Of a stretch of DNA of 64,000 bases, positions 43,961-54,190 are shown in pieces (the first letter of the stretch is position 1; each line of letters begins with the position of its first letter). Source of the stretch: Coriobacteriaceae bacterium EMTCatB1. GTDB taxonomy: Bacteria; Actinomycetota; Coriobacteriia; Anaerosomatales; Anaerosomataceae. The stretch lies in the NCBI GenBank assembly GCA_001950395.1, contig BDLO01000001.1:1153979-1217978 (forward strand), in the 5' to 3' direction. Position numbers and translations under genes: made by a program. Under the pieces are notes generated by a model. The model worked only from the letters and a program-made list of their open reading frames with translations. It searched no databases and had not been told where the DNA came from.

Positions 43961-44133
43961 CTCGGCAAGCTCCACAGCCAGCTCGTTTCTCAAAGCCTTG
44001 TCAACGAACTGCCCGCTGATTCCTGTGTAGAGCTGCATGCGGTCTCCTCATCGGAAACGGTACAGCAGCAAGTCTACGAGCCGCGGCTGACATCACACAA
44101 CACGGGGCCCCAGCACTGCGAACGCCCTACCCC
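43961..44133. other. intergenic stretch, nothing recognised
   Basis: Between the DUF488 remnant and the ABC permease gene there is no gene I can support. The sequence is lower in GC up to about 44100 and then returns to the GC-rich composition of the core, so the right edge of the island probably lies here. No direct repeat or tRNA end was seen. Confidence 0.35.
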
Positions 44134-45405
44134 CTACCTCCGCCTCCCAAGCCGCATCGTGAGGATCCGGTCGCTCGCGTACACGCGCGCGGCGACCGCG
44201 ATGAACGCCACGGCCCACGCCGCCTGGTACGCAATCCCGAACCACACGGCGCGCGTGTCGCCCATGAAGAGCGCCGGGCCCGCGAGGAACACGTGCGTGA
44301 ACGGGATCGCCATCACCGCTGTCCGCACGCCTCCCGGCAACGCCTGGAGGTCGAGGAACAGTGAGAGCATGTACGGCACGAGCATCATCACCACGAGGGG
44401 CGTCAAGAGCGCCTGCGCCGATCGCGCGCTTTCCGCAAACGCCCCGAGCACCACCGCGATCGACAGCGCCACCAGGATGCCCGCGAACAGCGTGAGCCCG
44501 AGGAGCACGTAGTCCGCGGCGTCCAGCCGAAGTCCGAGCGCCTGCAGCGCCGCCTCCGGAGCTGCGCTCGCCTCCATGCCCGCACGCAGCCCCCCCTCGA
44601 TCCCCGCCATGTACTGCCGCATCCCGAGCATGTACGCCGCAGCCCCCACCAGCGCTACCAGCCCTGCGGCAAGCATCTTCGCCGACACGATGCTCGCGCG
44701 GCTCACCGGGCACGACAGCAGCGTCTCGAGCGTCTTGGACTCCTTCTCGGTCGCCACTGCAGAGGCGACCATCTGCGAGGAGAACATGATGACGATGAAC
44801 AGCACCACCGGGATGAACGTCGTCTGCTGAGTGACGAAGCCGAGCACCTGCTCCACCGACGCCTGCGCGGAGCGCTCTCCGACGATCACGTGCTGCTCAG
44901 GCACGACCGGACGCTGCATCACCGCCGGCGCCGTCCCAGGCGCGTGCTTCTGCGCTACCGCGGCCGCGACCGCTGCATTCGCACTCTCGACCGCCGCCAG
45001 CAACCGTGTGCCATGCTCGTTCCCGAGGAACGAGAAGCCGCGCACCTTGACCCACGTCGCCACCCGCTGCGGCTGCCCCGCGTCGATGCCGGCGGAGAAC
45101 CCCTTCGGGATCTCCACGAGCGCGAGCGTCTCAGCACGCCGCATGGCTGCCTGCGGTTCGTCCGGCTGCACGGCCACGACCTTCAGCCCGGCCTGCCCCA
45201 GCGCTGCCGCGAAAGCGTGCGCGTACGCGCCGCCGTCGCGGTCGACGAGCGCCACTGGCACCGTCGCCTCACGCTCCGGCACCACGGACGACATCAGCTG
45301 CCCGAGTCCGCCGAACGCGATCACCACGATCACGAAGGGCAGCAGCGCCTGCACGGTCACCAGTTCCGCGAGCTCCTTCTTGAGCAGCGCCACGAAGCGG
45401 TTCAT
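44134..45405 (-). CDS. ABC-2 type transporter permease (NatB/YhaP-like)
   Basis: This 423-residue membrane protein has one helix near the N-terminus, a large extracytoplasmic domain (residues about 40-190) and about five C-terminal helices. KESKTLETLLSCPVSRASIVSAKML in outline is the typical cytosolic loop of NatB/ABC-2 permeases. It works with the ATPase encoded by the upstream overlapping gene (4 nt). NatAB-type systems export Na+ or unknown toxic compounds; substrate unknown here. Confidence 0.85.
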   Translation of the reverse strand: MNRFVALLKKELAELVTVQALLPFVIVVIAFGGLGQLMSSVVPEREATVPVALVDRDGGAYAHAFAAALGQAGLKVVAVQPDEPQAAMRRAETLALVEIPKGFSAGIDAGQPQRVATWVKVRGFSFLGNEHGTRLLAAVESANAAVAAAVAQKHAPGTAPAVMQRPVVPEQHVIVGERSAQASVEQVLGFVTQQTTFIPVVLFIVIMFSSQMVASAVATEKESKTLETLLSCPVSRASIVSAKMLAAGLVALVGAAAYMLGMRQYMAGIEGGLRAGMEASAAPEAALQALGLRLDAADYVLLGLTLFAGILVALSIAVVLGAFAESARSAQALLTPLVVMMLVPYMLSLFLDLQALPGGVRTAVMAIPFTHVFLAGPALFMGDTRAVWFGIAYQAAWAVAFIAVAARVYASDRILTMRLGRRR

Positions 45406-46139
45406 TCTGCACCCCCTCCGGTCGCCACCCGCGCGAACACCTCTTCCAGGTTCCTCGCGCCGTGCGCTCGCTTGAGCTCCTCGGCGGTTCCGGAAGCCAG
45501 GATGCGACCGTTCGCGATGATGCCCACGCGGTCGGAAAGGAACTCGACCTCGAGCATGTTGTGGCTCGACAGCAGCACCGCCATCCCTTCGCGAGCGAGC
45601 CCGCGCACGAGCTCGCGCACCTCGAGCGCGTTCAGCACGTCGAGCCCGCTCGTCGGTTCATCGAGGATCGCAAGGTCCGGTCGCACCATCACCGCCCGCG
45701 CGAGCAGCAGCTTGCGGGTCATGCCCTTCGAGTACGTCCCGACTTTGTCGCGAAGCCGCTCGCCGAGACCCGAGACCTCGGCTCCGCGCTCGACCATCGC
45801 GTCCCGTTCTCGCGCGTCGTCTGCGAACAGCGCGGCAGCGAACCGCAGGTACGCGATGCCAGTGAGGTTCTTGTACACGCCCGCCTCTTCGGGCAAGTAC
45901 GCGATACGCTCGCGCACGCGCGCGGGCTCCTTGCGAGCGTCGATGCCGCACACTTGGAGCTCGCCCGCCGACGGCGTGAGGATTGTCGCGACCATGCGGA
46001 GCGTCGTCGTCTTTCCTGCGCCGTTCGGACCAATGAGCGCGAACACTTCGCCCGGCTCCACCGAAAAGTCGATGCCGCGCACCGCCTCGAGCTGTCCGTA
46101 GCGTTTCGCAAGGCCGCTGGCCTCCAACACCGGCTGCAT
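45402..46139 (-). CDS. ABC transporter ATPase (NatA-like)
   Basis: This 245-residue ATPase has Walker A GPNGAGKT, a degenerate signature YSKGMTRK (SKGM in place of SGGQ, seen in NatA-type exporters), Walker B LAILDEPTSGLD and SSHNM where H is the switch histidine. It overlaps the permease gene by 4 nt. ATG 46139 is about 115 nt downstream of tRNA-fMet on the same strand, after the terminator of that tRNA. Confidence 0.9.
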   Translation of the reverse strand: MQPVLEASGLAKRYGQLEAVRGIDFSVEPGEVFALIGPNGAGKTTTLRMVATILTPSAGELQVCGIDARKEPARVRERIAYLPEEAGVYKNLTGIAYLRFAAALFADDARERDAMVERGAEVSGLGERLRDKVGTYSKGMTRKLLLARAVMVRPDLAILDEPTSGLDVLNALEVRELVRGLAREGMAVLLSSHNMLEVEFLSDRVGIIANGRILASGTAEELKRAHGARNLEEVFARVATGGGAE

Positions 46140-46220
46140 GAGATCCCCCTCTGCTCCCGCGTCTCGGCACGCTCGTGCCGAATCCTATCAGAAGCGCTGG
46201 TGTCGCCCCCGAAACGCGAA

Positions 46221-46243
46221 CGGCCGGGACGTCGTCCCGGCCG
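46221..46243 (-). terminator. intrinsic terminator after tRNA-fMet
   Basis: CGGCCGGGAC (46221-46230), loop GTC and GTCCCGGCCG (46234-46243) form a perfect 10-bp stem. On the minus strand it is followed by TTCGCGTTT. It lies 10 nt beyond the CCA end of the tRNA. Confidence 0.75.
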
Positions 46244-46253
46244 CGTGTCGTCT

Positions 46254-46330
<77 letters not shown>

Positions 46331-46389
46331 TCGGTGAGCGAATGCGTATGCTAGCACCTGCGGCGGCGACGCGCAACCCCGAGAATGCT

Positions 46390-46450
46390 GCCGCTCGTCG
46401 CCGCATCGCGCCGCTTGTCGCTGCAGCAGCCGCTCGTCGCGCCGCTTGTG
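46390..46450. repeat. four short imperfect direct repeats
   Basis: GCCGCTCGTCGC (46390), GCCGCTTGTCGC (46410), GCCGCTCGTCGC (46429) and GCCGCTTGTG (46441) alternate C/T at one base. They lie between tRNA-fMet and the secreted protein gene, 70 nt before a candidate -10. They may be a decayed tandem repeat or protein-binding sites. Confidence 0.5.
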
Positions 46451-46541
46451 CCCTTCGGAACTTGGCTGCTCAGAGCGGTAATCTGCTGCAGCGCGGCAGC
46501 CGATAATACGTCATGGAGGTATGTCCTCAGAACGGAGCCGC

Positions 46542-47240
46542 ATGACGCTGTCTGCCCGCACACCGCTTCTCGTCGCGTTGGCCGTGGCGCTCGCAGTCAC
46601 GGGGTGGCTGCTGCTTCGCCAGGGCGCGCCCGCAGCCGGGCCGATCGGCGCCTCACCGGGCGCGCCCGCTGCTCCCGCGTCCCCCGCAGCCCCCACGCAG
46701 CCGGGCGCCGCGACCGTCGACCCCTCGGTCGCCGAGCGCCTCGCCGACCCGATCGCGGTGCCGCGCGACGCGGTAGCCGCGGCTGCATCGAAAGGCGTCG
46801 ACGCGCTTGGCGCGAACGAGCGCGAGGCGTACGGCCGTTACGTCGCCGAAATCGAAGCGGCCATCCGCAAAGACGCGCCCACGATCAAGTCCCTGATTGC
46901 CGACTACACCTCCGGGCTGATCGACAAAGACGTCGACGCACTCGCTGCGCTCTGGGCGACCGACGAAGGGGCCGACCCGCGCGCTGCAGCGGCAGCGCGC
47001 ATCGACTCGCTGCCGCAGATCGTGAGCTCCAAGCCCCAGCAGACCGTCACGGCGTTCGCCGTCGGATCGACCACGGTCTATGTCGGCTATGCCGTCGTGG
47101 TGTGGCGCGACTCCGGCGTCCACTCGGAGCACACCATCGCCGTGCCGATGCGTCGCACCGCATCAGGATGGCGGCTCACCGGGCTCGATCCCGCGCGCGT
47201 ACCGGATTCCCTCATTGTGACCACAGTCACCAGCATATAG
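46542..47240 (+). CDS. secreted or membrane-anchored hypothetical protein
   Basis: This protein of about 232 residues has an N-terminal hydrophobic helix (LLVALAVALAVTGWLLL), a Pro/Ala linker, and a C-terminal globular part of about 140 residues with helix-rich DVDALAALW and a beta section ending with VPMRRTASGWRLTGLD, which recalls the SnoaL/NTF2-like cystatin-type folds. No family is certain. ATG 46542 (AACGGAG upstream) is preferred over ATG 46521, which touches its own ribosome-binding site. A -10 GATAAT lies at 46502-46507. Confidence 0.65.
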   Translation: MTLSARTPLLVALAVALAVTGWLLLRQGAPAAGPIGASPGAPAAPASPAAPTQPGAATVDPSVAERLADPIAVPRDAVAAAASKGVDALGANEREAYGRYVAEIEAAIRKDAPTIKSLIADYTSGLIDKDVDALAALWATDEGADPRAAAAARIDSLPQIVSSKPQQTVTAFAVGSTTVYVGYAVVVWRDSGVHSEHTIAVPMRRTASGWRLTGLDPARVPDSLIVTTVTSI

Positions 47241-47243
47241 AAT
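47215..47243 (+). promoter_or_regulatory. strong promoter upstream of the multihaem cytochrome gene
   Basis: TTGTGA (47215-47220), a 17-nt spacer and TAGAAT (47238-47243) form a near-consensus sigma-70 promoter. It overlaps the 3' end of the upstream gene and starts transcription about 30 nt before ATG 47277. Confidence 0.65.
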
Positions 47244-47276
47244 GATGCGGATACGTTGCGACCGGAGGTGGGAAGC

Positions 47277-50200
47277 ATGAACGGCAACCAGCGGACCGCG
47301 CGGGTGATGCTCACGGCGATCGGCGTCGCGCTCCTGATCTCGCTCGCGGCTCCGGCGTTCGCCGCCACGCCGACGCAGCCCGTGCTGCGCGACGTGTTCG
47401 TCACGCCGCGCGCGAGCCTGCTCACCTCGCCGACCGTCACCGTGCAGTGGACGGGTTCCCGGACGCCTCCGGCCACGCCCTCGTGTACGACGTCTACCGC
47501 GACGTCATCCCGATCACCGGCGCGACCATCATCTCGCGCGGGCTCTCGCCCGTCGCCTCGGGATTGACCGGCACGAGCGCGCAGGTCAACGCGGCGTCTG
47601 CTGAGACCACGCAGTCGTACGTGTGGTTCTACGCGGTCGTCGCACGTGATTCGCTTGGGAACAAGTCGGCGCCCTCGTTCAGCATGGCACCGAACGTGCA
47701 CGGCAACCGCTCCGACCCGAACCAGGTGTCGTGCCCGCGCTGCCACCAAGTGCATGGCGCCTACCGCGTCGACTACCACCTGAAGGAGGCGTGCTACTAC
47801 TGCCACGGCTCCACCGGCGCTTCGTACGCGACGGGCGCCAGGAGCACCTTCAACGTCGAGGCGTCGTTCTTCGATACCGGCACGGTCACTGCCGGCTCGA
47901 AACACCGCAACGGTTACATGACCACGAACAAGCAAGAGTGCACCGCGTGCCACACGCCGCACCGGTCGCCGTTCTTCTACGACGCCACCGGCGTGTACGT
48001 GGCATCGCAGAGCTATCGGCGCATGCTCAGGATCGAGTACGCCACCAACACCTACGAGTACTACAGCCGCAACGACAACCCGGGCGGCAACGCGTTTTGC
48101 TTCTCCTGCCACGGCTCGACGACGGTGACGTGGAACGGCAAGACCATCAACGCGCAGCAGGCGATGGGCGTAGCCGGCGGGCCGAGCGCGTACGCGAACA
48201 CGGGCGGCGACCACAACTACGCCGGGTACGCGAGCGCGGCGCACGGCCCTGCGACGGTGCTCACGAACACCACCGAGCCCAACCCTGGCATCCAGTGCCT
48301 GGCGTGCCACAACAAGCACGCGAGCCGGGCGGACAAGCTCGTGGATTACCGGTCGCAGAACACGACCGCCTCGCAGACAGGCGGTGCGGACGTGTGCTTC
48401 GCGTGCCACTCCAATGCTTCCACCGACACGCGCATCTCTGGCTCCACGAAGCCGTTCGCCTGGAACAGCCGCGACGTGCAAGCGCAGTTCACCGACACCT
48501 CGACGTACAAGTCGCGGCACCCGTACCGGGTGGTGTCAGGTTCGTACGTCACAGATACGATGACAGTGCTCGCGCACACGACGCAAAGCGAGTTCAACAC
48601 CTACACGCTGGTGAACGCCGCCACCACGAACTCGTCCGGCGGCGAGGTGGTGCTCGCGCAGTACACGACGAGCATCCAGATTCCGGTGGTGTTCGGCAAC
48701 CAAGGCAGGACGACCACCTTTGACGAGTACACGCCTGGAACCGGGGCGTGGAATGACCTGCTCAATCCCGCGAACAGCGCCGTCGGCTGGAACCCAGACA
48801 CGGGCTCCAGCGCGTTCGTCGTGAACAACCGCGTGTACGTGACACGCGGTAACAACAACAGCGCACAGGCCTACTACGACATCGCGAACGACTCGTGGGC
48901 ATCCGGCCAGACCCTGCCAAACACAATCGGGCAAGGCGGCGACGCCGCGCTCAACACCCGCTCTGACTCCACTTGCGCGTACTACACGCGCGCCGGTGGC
49001 CAGACGGCGATCATGTGGTGGAACTACACGAACACGAGCACCGGCTCGTTCAACTTCCAGACCAGTGGCACAGACCGCCAGCTCGGCGTCGGTTCAGCCA
49101 TCGCGTTCGCGCCCGTCGCCAATCGGCTGTTCGTCATCTACCAGAACGGCACTGCCGGCGATGGTCGTCTGTACTGGCGCTCCGCGCCCGGCCGCGCGAC
49201 TGCAGACGCCGACTTCACCCAGGGCGTCCAGGTCACAAGCGACAACACGAACACGCGCTACGCTCGCATGACGTACTTCGTGAAGAACGGCACCGAGTAC
49301 CTGATGATCGTCGGCAGAGACACGAGCGACGCCCTCGACACCATCGTCGTCTCGAACCTCGCCGGCACGCCTACGGCCACCAACCTCAACATCGACCCGT
49401 TCGGCGCCGATCTCGGCGACGGTTGCGACCTTGAGTGGGACGGCGGCGACTACATCTACGCGATCCGCGGCGGGAACCAGAGCGGATTTGCGCGCATCCG
49501 CATCCCGGACACGCCCACGAACCCATCCTCGTGGGGTGCTTGGCAGTCGCTCACGGGTCCGGGATGGAACTGGAACACGGGCTCGTCGATCGCCCCTGCC
49601 ACCTACACGACAACCGGCCTGGCGTACCGCACCTCCGGCACCGCGACGACGCCTGATATCACGCCGGACGCTTCCGCACATCACTGGGGCACCGTGTCGT
49701 GGACGGAGGACGAGCCCGCGGGCGCCGACCTGCGCGTGAGCGTGCTCGGCTACAACGGCTCGTCGTGGACGACGATCGCGGCGTCTGCAGACAATGGCCC
49801 GGTCGATCTCACCTCGTACGCCACGAGCGCGTACCCGAAGATCCGGCTCGTTGCGCACCTCGCGACGACTGACAGTCTCGCAACGCCTGTCCTCTACGAC
49901 TGGACGGTCACCGCGCTCTACGACCGCTACGTGACCGCCACCGGCTCGCTCACCTGTGCCAACTGCCACAACGTGCACTACGTCGGGAAGGGCACGGCAG
50001 GCGTCGCGTGGAGCATGGCGCGCGCGAGCGACCCCGACAACACCAAGCTCGCCGCCCCGTCCTCGCCGACCGACTTCTGCCTGCGGTGCCACGACGGAAC
50101 ACCGCCGGCATCCTCAACCGACGCCTCCACGATCGTCCCGTACTCGGTGGCGTTCTCGGACGTGACGTCCCCGCTGTTCCACGGCTGGAACAAGGCGGCC

Positions 50201-51517
50201 TCAGGTGCGGACTTCGCCTCCAGCGGCCACAAGGCCACCACGATCCAGAAGCTCGCGGGACAGTTCGGATGCCAGACCTGCCACGACCCGCACGCGTCGC
50301 GGAACGCACGGCTGACCGCGATAACGCAGATCCCCGATGGGTCGACGAGCAGTGGCCACCTCAACGTCTCGCGCGACAACAGCACCACGTGGTCGGAGCA
50401 GGCGCTCTGCTACGGATGCCACGACGGGCGCAGGAGCGGTAGCTGCTCGTCTGCCGGTTGCCACAACACCGACATGAGCTGGCTTAACGTGCAGACCGCC
50501 TTCGCGCAGACCTACCGCCATCCCGTGGAGCGCTCTGGCCGCCACACCGACACCGAGACCGCCTCGCAACTGGGCGCGTCCAACCGCCACGCCGAGTGCG
50601 CAGACTGCCACGACCCGCACGCGGCGCGGCGCGGTCGCCACACTACGGGTAGCTCGCTCGCAGGCGAGGTCCTTCGCGGAGCCACCGGCGTGAAGCCGAC
50701 GGTGTGGCCGAGCAACTGGACCGCCGTCTCGTCCGCGAACTGGACGACGGCGCGGCTCGACGGCGGGAGCTCGGACTACGAGGCGTACCTGTGCTTCAAG
50801 TGCCACAGCTCGTACAGCGGCCAGCCATTCACCGCGACCCGCAGCGACAACACCAACTACACCTCGACCGACCAAGCGCTCGAGTTCAACCCGAGCAACT
50901 TCTCGTACCATAACGTGCTCGGTCAGAGCGTCGGCATGCAGTCGAGCTTCACCTTCGTCGACAGCGGCGGCACGACACGCAACGTCACTTGGGCCGTTCC
51001 CACCAACAGCTTCTTCGTGAGCGGCAGCTCGTGGACCGTGAACTCGATGATGACGTGCACCGAATGCCACACCAATTCGACCGCGAGCGCGAAGGGCCCA
51101 CACGGGTCGAGCGTGTCGTGGCTCCTCGACCCGGCGTACCCGACAGACTGGCAGACGGCATACTTGAGCAACAGCACGAACGGCATGAGCTCGACCACGA
51201 TCATCTGCGCGAAGTGCCACGACCTCAACGGCTCTTCGGGCGCCTGGTCGAACAACGTGCATTCGGCGGGCGATCATCAAGGCTCGTTCAACAAGGGCGG
51301 CTGCGTGAACTGCCACATCAAGATCCCGCACGGCTGGAAGCGGCCTCGTCTGCTGGTGCGCGTGGACGCTGACGGAGCGTACTCGGGCAGCACGTCCGGA
51401 CTCACCCGCATCGGCACCGCCAACATCACCCTTAACAGCGGCCAGGCCAACTGGAACAAGAACAACTGCTCGACCAACTGCGGCGAGCACGGCAGCATCA
51501 CACCCTACTGGCCGTGA
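47277..51517 (+). CDS. secreted multihaem cytochrome c with 16 haem-type motifs; reading frame broken near the start
   Basis: From ATG 47277 (GGAGGTGGGA upstream) a signal peptide is read, with cleavage after APAFA, then about 30 residues. The frame shifts near 47454: the remainder, open to 51517, is in the frame that starts at GTG 47447. Adding one base at ACGGG|TTC joins a smooth beta-type domain (TVQWTG + FPDASGHALVYDVYRD). The joined product is about 1,410 residues. I count fifteen CxxCH motifs and one CX4CH (CSSAGCH). Six lie in the first 350 residues, a long beta-rich insert of kelch or propeller look follows, and ten lie in the C-terminal half. It is probably extracellular and moves electrons across the cell envelope. 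Confidence 0.85.
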
Positions 51518-51541
51518 CGTTCGAGGCCCGCACGACCTCCC

Positions 51542-51568
51542 GCAGAGCCGGCGTTGCGCCGGCTCTGC
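51542..51568 (+). terminator. hairpin after the cytochrome gene
   Basis: GCAGAGCCGGC (51542-51552), loop GTTGC and GCCGGCTCTGC (51558-51568) form a perfect 11-bp stem 24 nt after the cytochrome stop. There is no T-run, so termination may need Rho or the hairpin may protect the mRNA end. Confidence 0.55.
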
Positions 51569-51612
51569 GCGCGCGTCCGCATGGCACGCGACGTGCTAGA
51601 GCCCGCACCGGT

Positions 51613-52734
51613 ATGCGTACGCAACACCGACACTCACAGCTCTTGAGACCGCTCGTCGCGTCGCTCATCGCGCTTGCGCTCGCGGCGCCAGCGTTCGCGC
51701 TGCCTGCTACCCCCGCGACGCCGCCTCCGCCGCGCGACCTTGCCGCGCTCCAAGCGCAGGTCGACGCGCTCAAGACCGAGCTCGACGCCCTCGACCGGGA
51801 GCTCGGCATCGCAGCCGAGGAGTACAACGCGGCCAGCGAGCAGCTCGCCCTCGCGCGCGCCCGCCAAGAGGCGGCCGTCGTCGACCTCGCTGCCGCCGAA
51901 GTCGCGCTCCAGGAGCAGCAGCGGCTGCTGGAGCAGCGCGCCGCAGCCATTTACCGCGATGGCGCGGAGCATCCGCTCGCGACTATCCTCGCGGCCGAAT
52001 CGATCTCCGACCTCATCGCACGCTTGCGCTTCCTCGGAGCCGTCGGCGAGGCCGACGCTCGCACCGCAGCCGCACTGCAGGCCCAACGCGACCTCGCGCG
52101 CCGTACGGCCCAGGAAGCGGAAGACGCCGCCAAGCGCGCCGAGGAGCTCGAGTTCGAGTTGGCCGCCCGCAAGATCGAGATCGAGCTGCGCATCCAGGAG
52201 CGGCAAGAGATGCTCGCCAACGCGCAGTCAGAGGTGCTCGCGCTGCTCGCGGAGGAATCCGCCGAGCGCCAGCGCGAAGAGGCCGCGTTCTTGCGACAGC
52301 TGCTCGCAGGATCCGGCGACGGGACCATCACGGTGCAGCCGGGCTCGCCCGTGGAGACGGCGCTCGCATACGTCGGTGTCCCGTACGTGTGGGGCGGCGC
52401 AAGCCCGGCAAGCGGCTTCGACTGCTCGGGGCTCGTCATGTACGTGTTCGCCCAGCACGGCGTCAAGCTCCCGCACTACTCGCGGGCGCAGTTCGCCCTA
52501 GGCGAGCGCATCGCACCGGCAGACTTGCGTCCTGGCGACGTGGTATTCTTCGGCAATCCGGTGTACCACGTGGGCATCTACGTGGGCGGAGGCTGGTTCG
52601 TGCACGCGCCACGCACGGGGGACGTGGTGCGCGTCGCGCGGCTCGCCGACCGCTCAGACTACGCGGGAGCCCGCCGGTACGACTGGAGTCTCCGGACGCA
52701 GCCGCCGCTGCAGGCGAGCGCCTCGCGGCCGTAA
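51613..52734 (+). CDS. secreted NlpC/P60 peptidoglycan endopeptidase with coiled coil
   Basis: This 373-residue protein has a signal peptide (to about APAFA), a long alpha-helical coiled coil from about 35 to 225, and an NlpC/P60 domain at about 245-360. The catalytic Cys is in FDCSGLV, the His in YHVGIYVG and the third polar residue in HAPRTGD. It cleaves stem peptides, and the coiled coil is the usual regulatory arm of RipA/CwlO-type hydrolases. ATG 51613 is chosen; the earlier part of the open frame is Arg-rich non-coding sequence containing the hairpin above. Confidence 0.87.
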   Translation: MRTQHRHSQLLRPLVASLIALALAAPAFALPATPATPPPPRDLAALQAQVDALKTELDALDRELGIAAEEYNAASEQLALARARQEAAVVDLAAAEVALQEQQRLLEQRAAAIYRDGAEHPLATILAAESISDLIARLRFLGAVGEADARTAAALQAQRDLARRTAQEAEDAAKRAEELEFELAARKIEIELRIQERQEMLANAQSEVLALLAEESAERQREEAAFLRQLLAGSGDGTITVQPGSPVETALAYVGVPYVWGGASPASGFDCSGLVMYVFAQHGVKLPHYSRAQFALGERIAPADLRPGDVVFFGNPVYHVGIYVGGGWFVHAPRTGDVVRVARLADRSDYAGARRYDWSLRTQPPLQASASRP

Positions 52735-52747
52735 CGAGAGGGGGACC

Positions 52748-54190
52748 ATGCGCGACATCGCCCTGGCAGCGCTGGACGCTGCCACGCTTGCTGGCGCTTC
52801 GTACGCCGACGCCCGCGTCGTGTTCGAACGCTCCGAGACCGTCTCGGTGCGCACGGGGCGCGTCGATGCGATCGGCTCGAGCGAGACCCTCGGACTGGGC
52901 GTTCGGGTGATCGCGGACGGCGCGTGGGGGTTCGCAGCCACGGCCGACCTCTCGCCCGACGCGATACGCCTGGCCGCGCGGGAAGCGGTCGCGCTCGCTC
53001 GCGCGGCCGCTCGGACGTGGAGCGCGCCGGTGCGGCTCTCCGACGCGCCCATTGTCACCGACGAGTGGCGCGCGCCGTGCGAGATCGATCCGTTCTCGGT
53101 GCCGCTGGACGAGAAGGTCGCCCTTCTGCTCGCCGCCGACGAGGCCATGCGCGCCGAGCCGCTGGTTTCCGTGACGGCCGGCTCGCTCGACGCGTGGTCT
53201 GTAAGCAAGGTCTTCGCGTCCACGGAGGGCTCCCTCATCGAGCAGTCGCACACCGAGGTCGGCGCAGGCATCGAGGCGATCGCCGTCACCGACGGCGAGG
53301 TGCTCACGCGCTCCTACCCCAACTCGCACGGCGGCCAGACCGTGCAGGCAGGCTGGGAGGCCGTGCTGGCGCTCGACCTCGTCGGCCACGCGCCGCGGAT
53401 CGCCGAGCAGGCAGCCGCTCTCACGCGCGCCATCCCCTGCCCCAGCACGACCACCACCGTCATCCTCGACGGCAGCCAGATGGCGCTGCAGGTCCACGAG
53501 TCCATCGGGCACCCGACCGAGCTCGATCGCGTGCTCGGCGACGAGGCCGCGTTCGCGGGCACCTCGTGGGTGCGCGCCTCCGGCCTCGGCACGCTCAGGT
53601 ACGGCTCCGAGCGCCTCAACGTCGTCGCCGACGCCACCACGCCGGGCTCGATCGGCAGCTTCGGCTACGACGACGAGGGCGTGCCCGCGCAGCGCTTCGA
53701 CGTCGTGCGAGGCGGCGTGCTCGCAGGCTTCCTCTCATCGCGCGAGTCGGCCGTGGCGATCGGCCGGTCGAGCACCGGCTGCGCGCGAGCCAGCGGCTGG
53801 GACCGCATCCCGCTCGTGCGGATGACGACGGTGTCGCTCGAGCCCGGCGAGTGGGACCTCGACGACCTCATCGCCGACACCCGCGAGGGCATCTACATGG
53901 AGACGAACAGCTCCTGGTCCATCGACGACAAGCGGCTGAACTTCCAGTTCGCGTGCGAGATCGGCTGGGAGATCAAGGACGGCAAGCTCGGCCGCATGAT
54001 CAAGAACCCGAACTACACCGGCATCACGCCGCAGTTCTGGAGCTCGCTCGACGCCGTGTGCTCCCCGAGGCACTGGCAGGTGTGGGGCGTGCCGAACTGC
54101 GGCAAGGGCGAGCCGATGCAAGTCGCGCACGTGGCGCACGGCGCTGCGCCCGCGCGCTTCCGCAACGTGCAGGTGGGGGTGGCGCGATGA
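52748..54190 (+). CDS. tldD: TldD metalloprotease subunit
   Basis: This 480-residue protein carries the zinc motif HESIGH (HExxxH) near residue 251, followed by TELDRVLGDEAAFAGTSW in outline, and the C-terminal GGKGEP-like region reads NCGKGEPMQ. TldD with TldE forms a filament-lined heterodimer which degrades unfolded peptides or trims modified peptides. The start is ATG 52748 with GAGAGGGG upstream. It overlaps tldE by 4 nt. Confidence 0.92.
   Translation: MRDIALAALDAATLAGASYADARVVFERSETVSVRTGRVDAIGSSETLGLGVRVIADGAWGFAATADLSPDAIRLAAREAVALARAAARTWSAPVRLSDAPIVTDEWRAPCEIDPFSVPLDEKVALLLAADEAMRAEPLVSVTAGSLDAWSVSKVFASTEGSLIEQSHTEVGAGIEAIAVTDGEVLTRSYPNSHGGQTVQAGWEAVLALDLVGHAPRIAEQAAALTRAIPCPSTTTTVILDGSQMALQVHESIGHPTELDRVLGDEAAFAGTSWVRASGLGTLRYGSERLNVVADATTPGSIGSFGYDDEGVPAQRFDVVRGGVLAGFLSSRESAVAIGRSSTGCARASGWDRIPLVRMTTVSLEPGEWDLDDLIADTREGIYMETNSSWSIDDKRLNFQFACEIGWEIKDGKLGRMIKNPNYTGITPQFWSSLDAVCSPRHWQVWGVPNCGKGEPMQVAHVAHGAAPARFRNVQVGVAR

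Noticed and set aside
47447-47460. Programmed -1 ribosomal frameshift in the cytochrome gene
   Set aside because: The local sequence ACG GGT TCC has no X-XXY-YYZ slippery heptamer, and no strong hairpin was noticed just downstream. A mutation or sequencing error is more likely.
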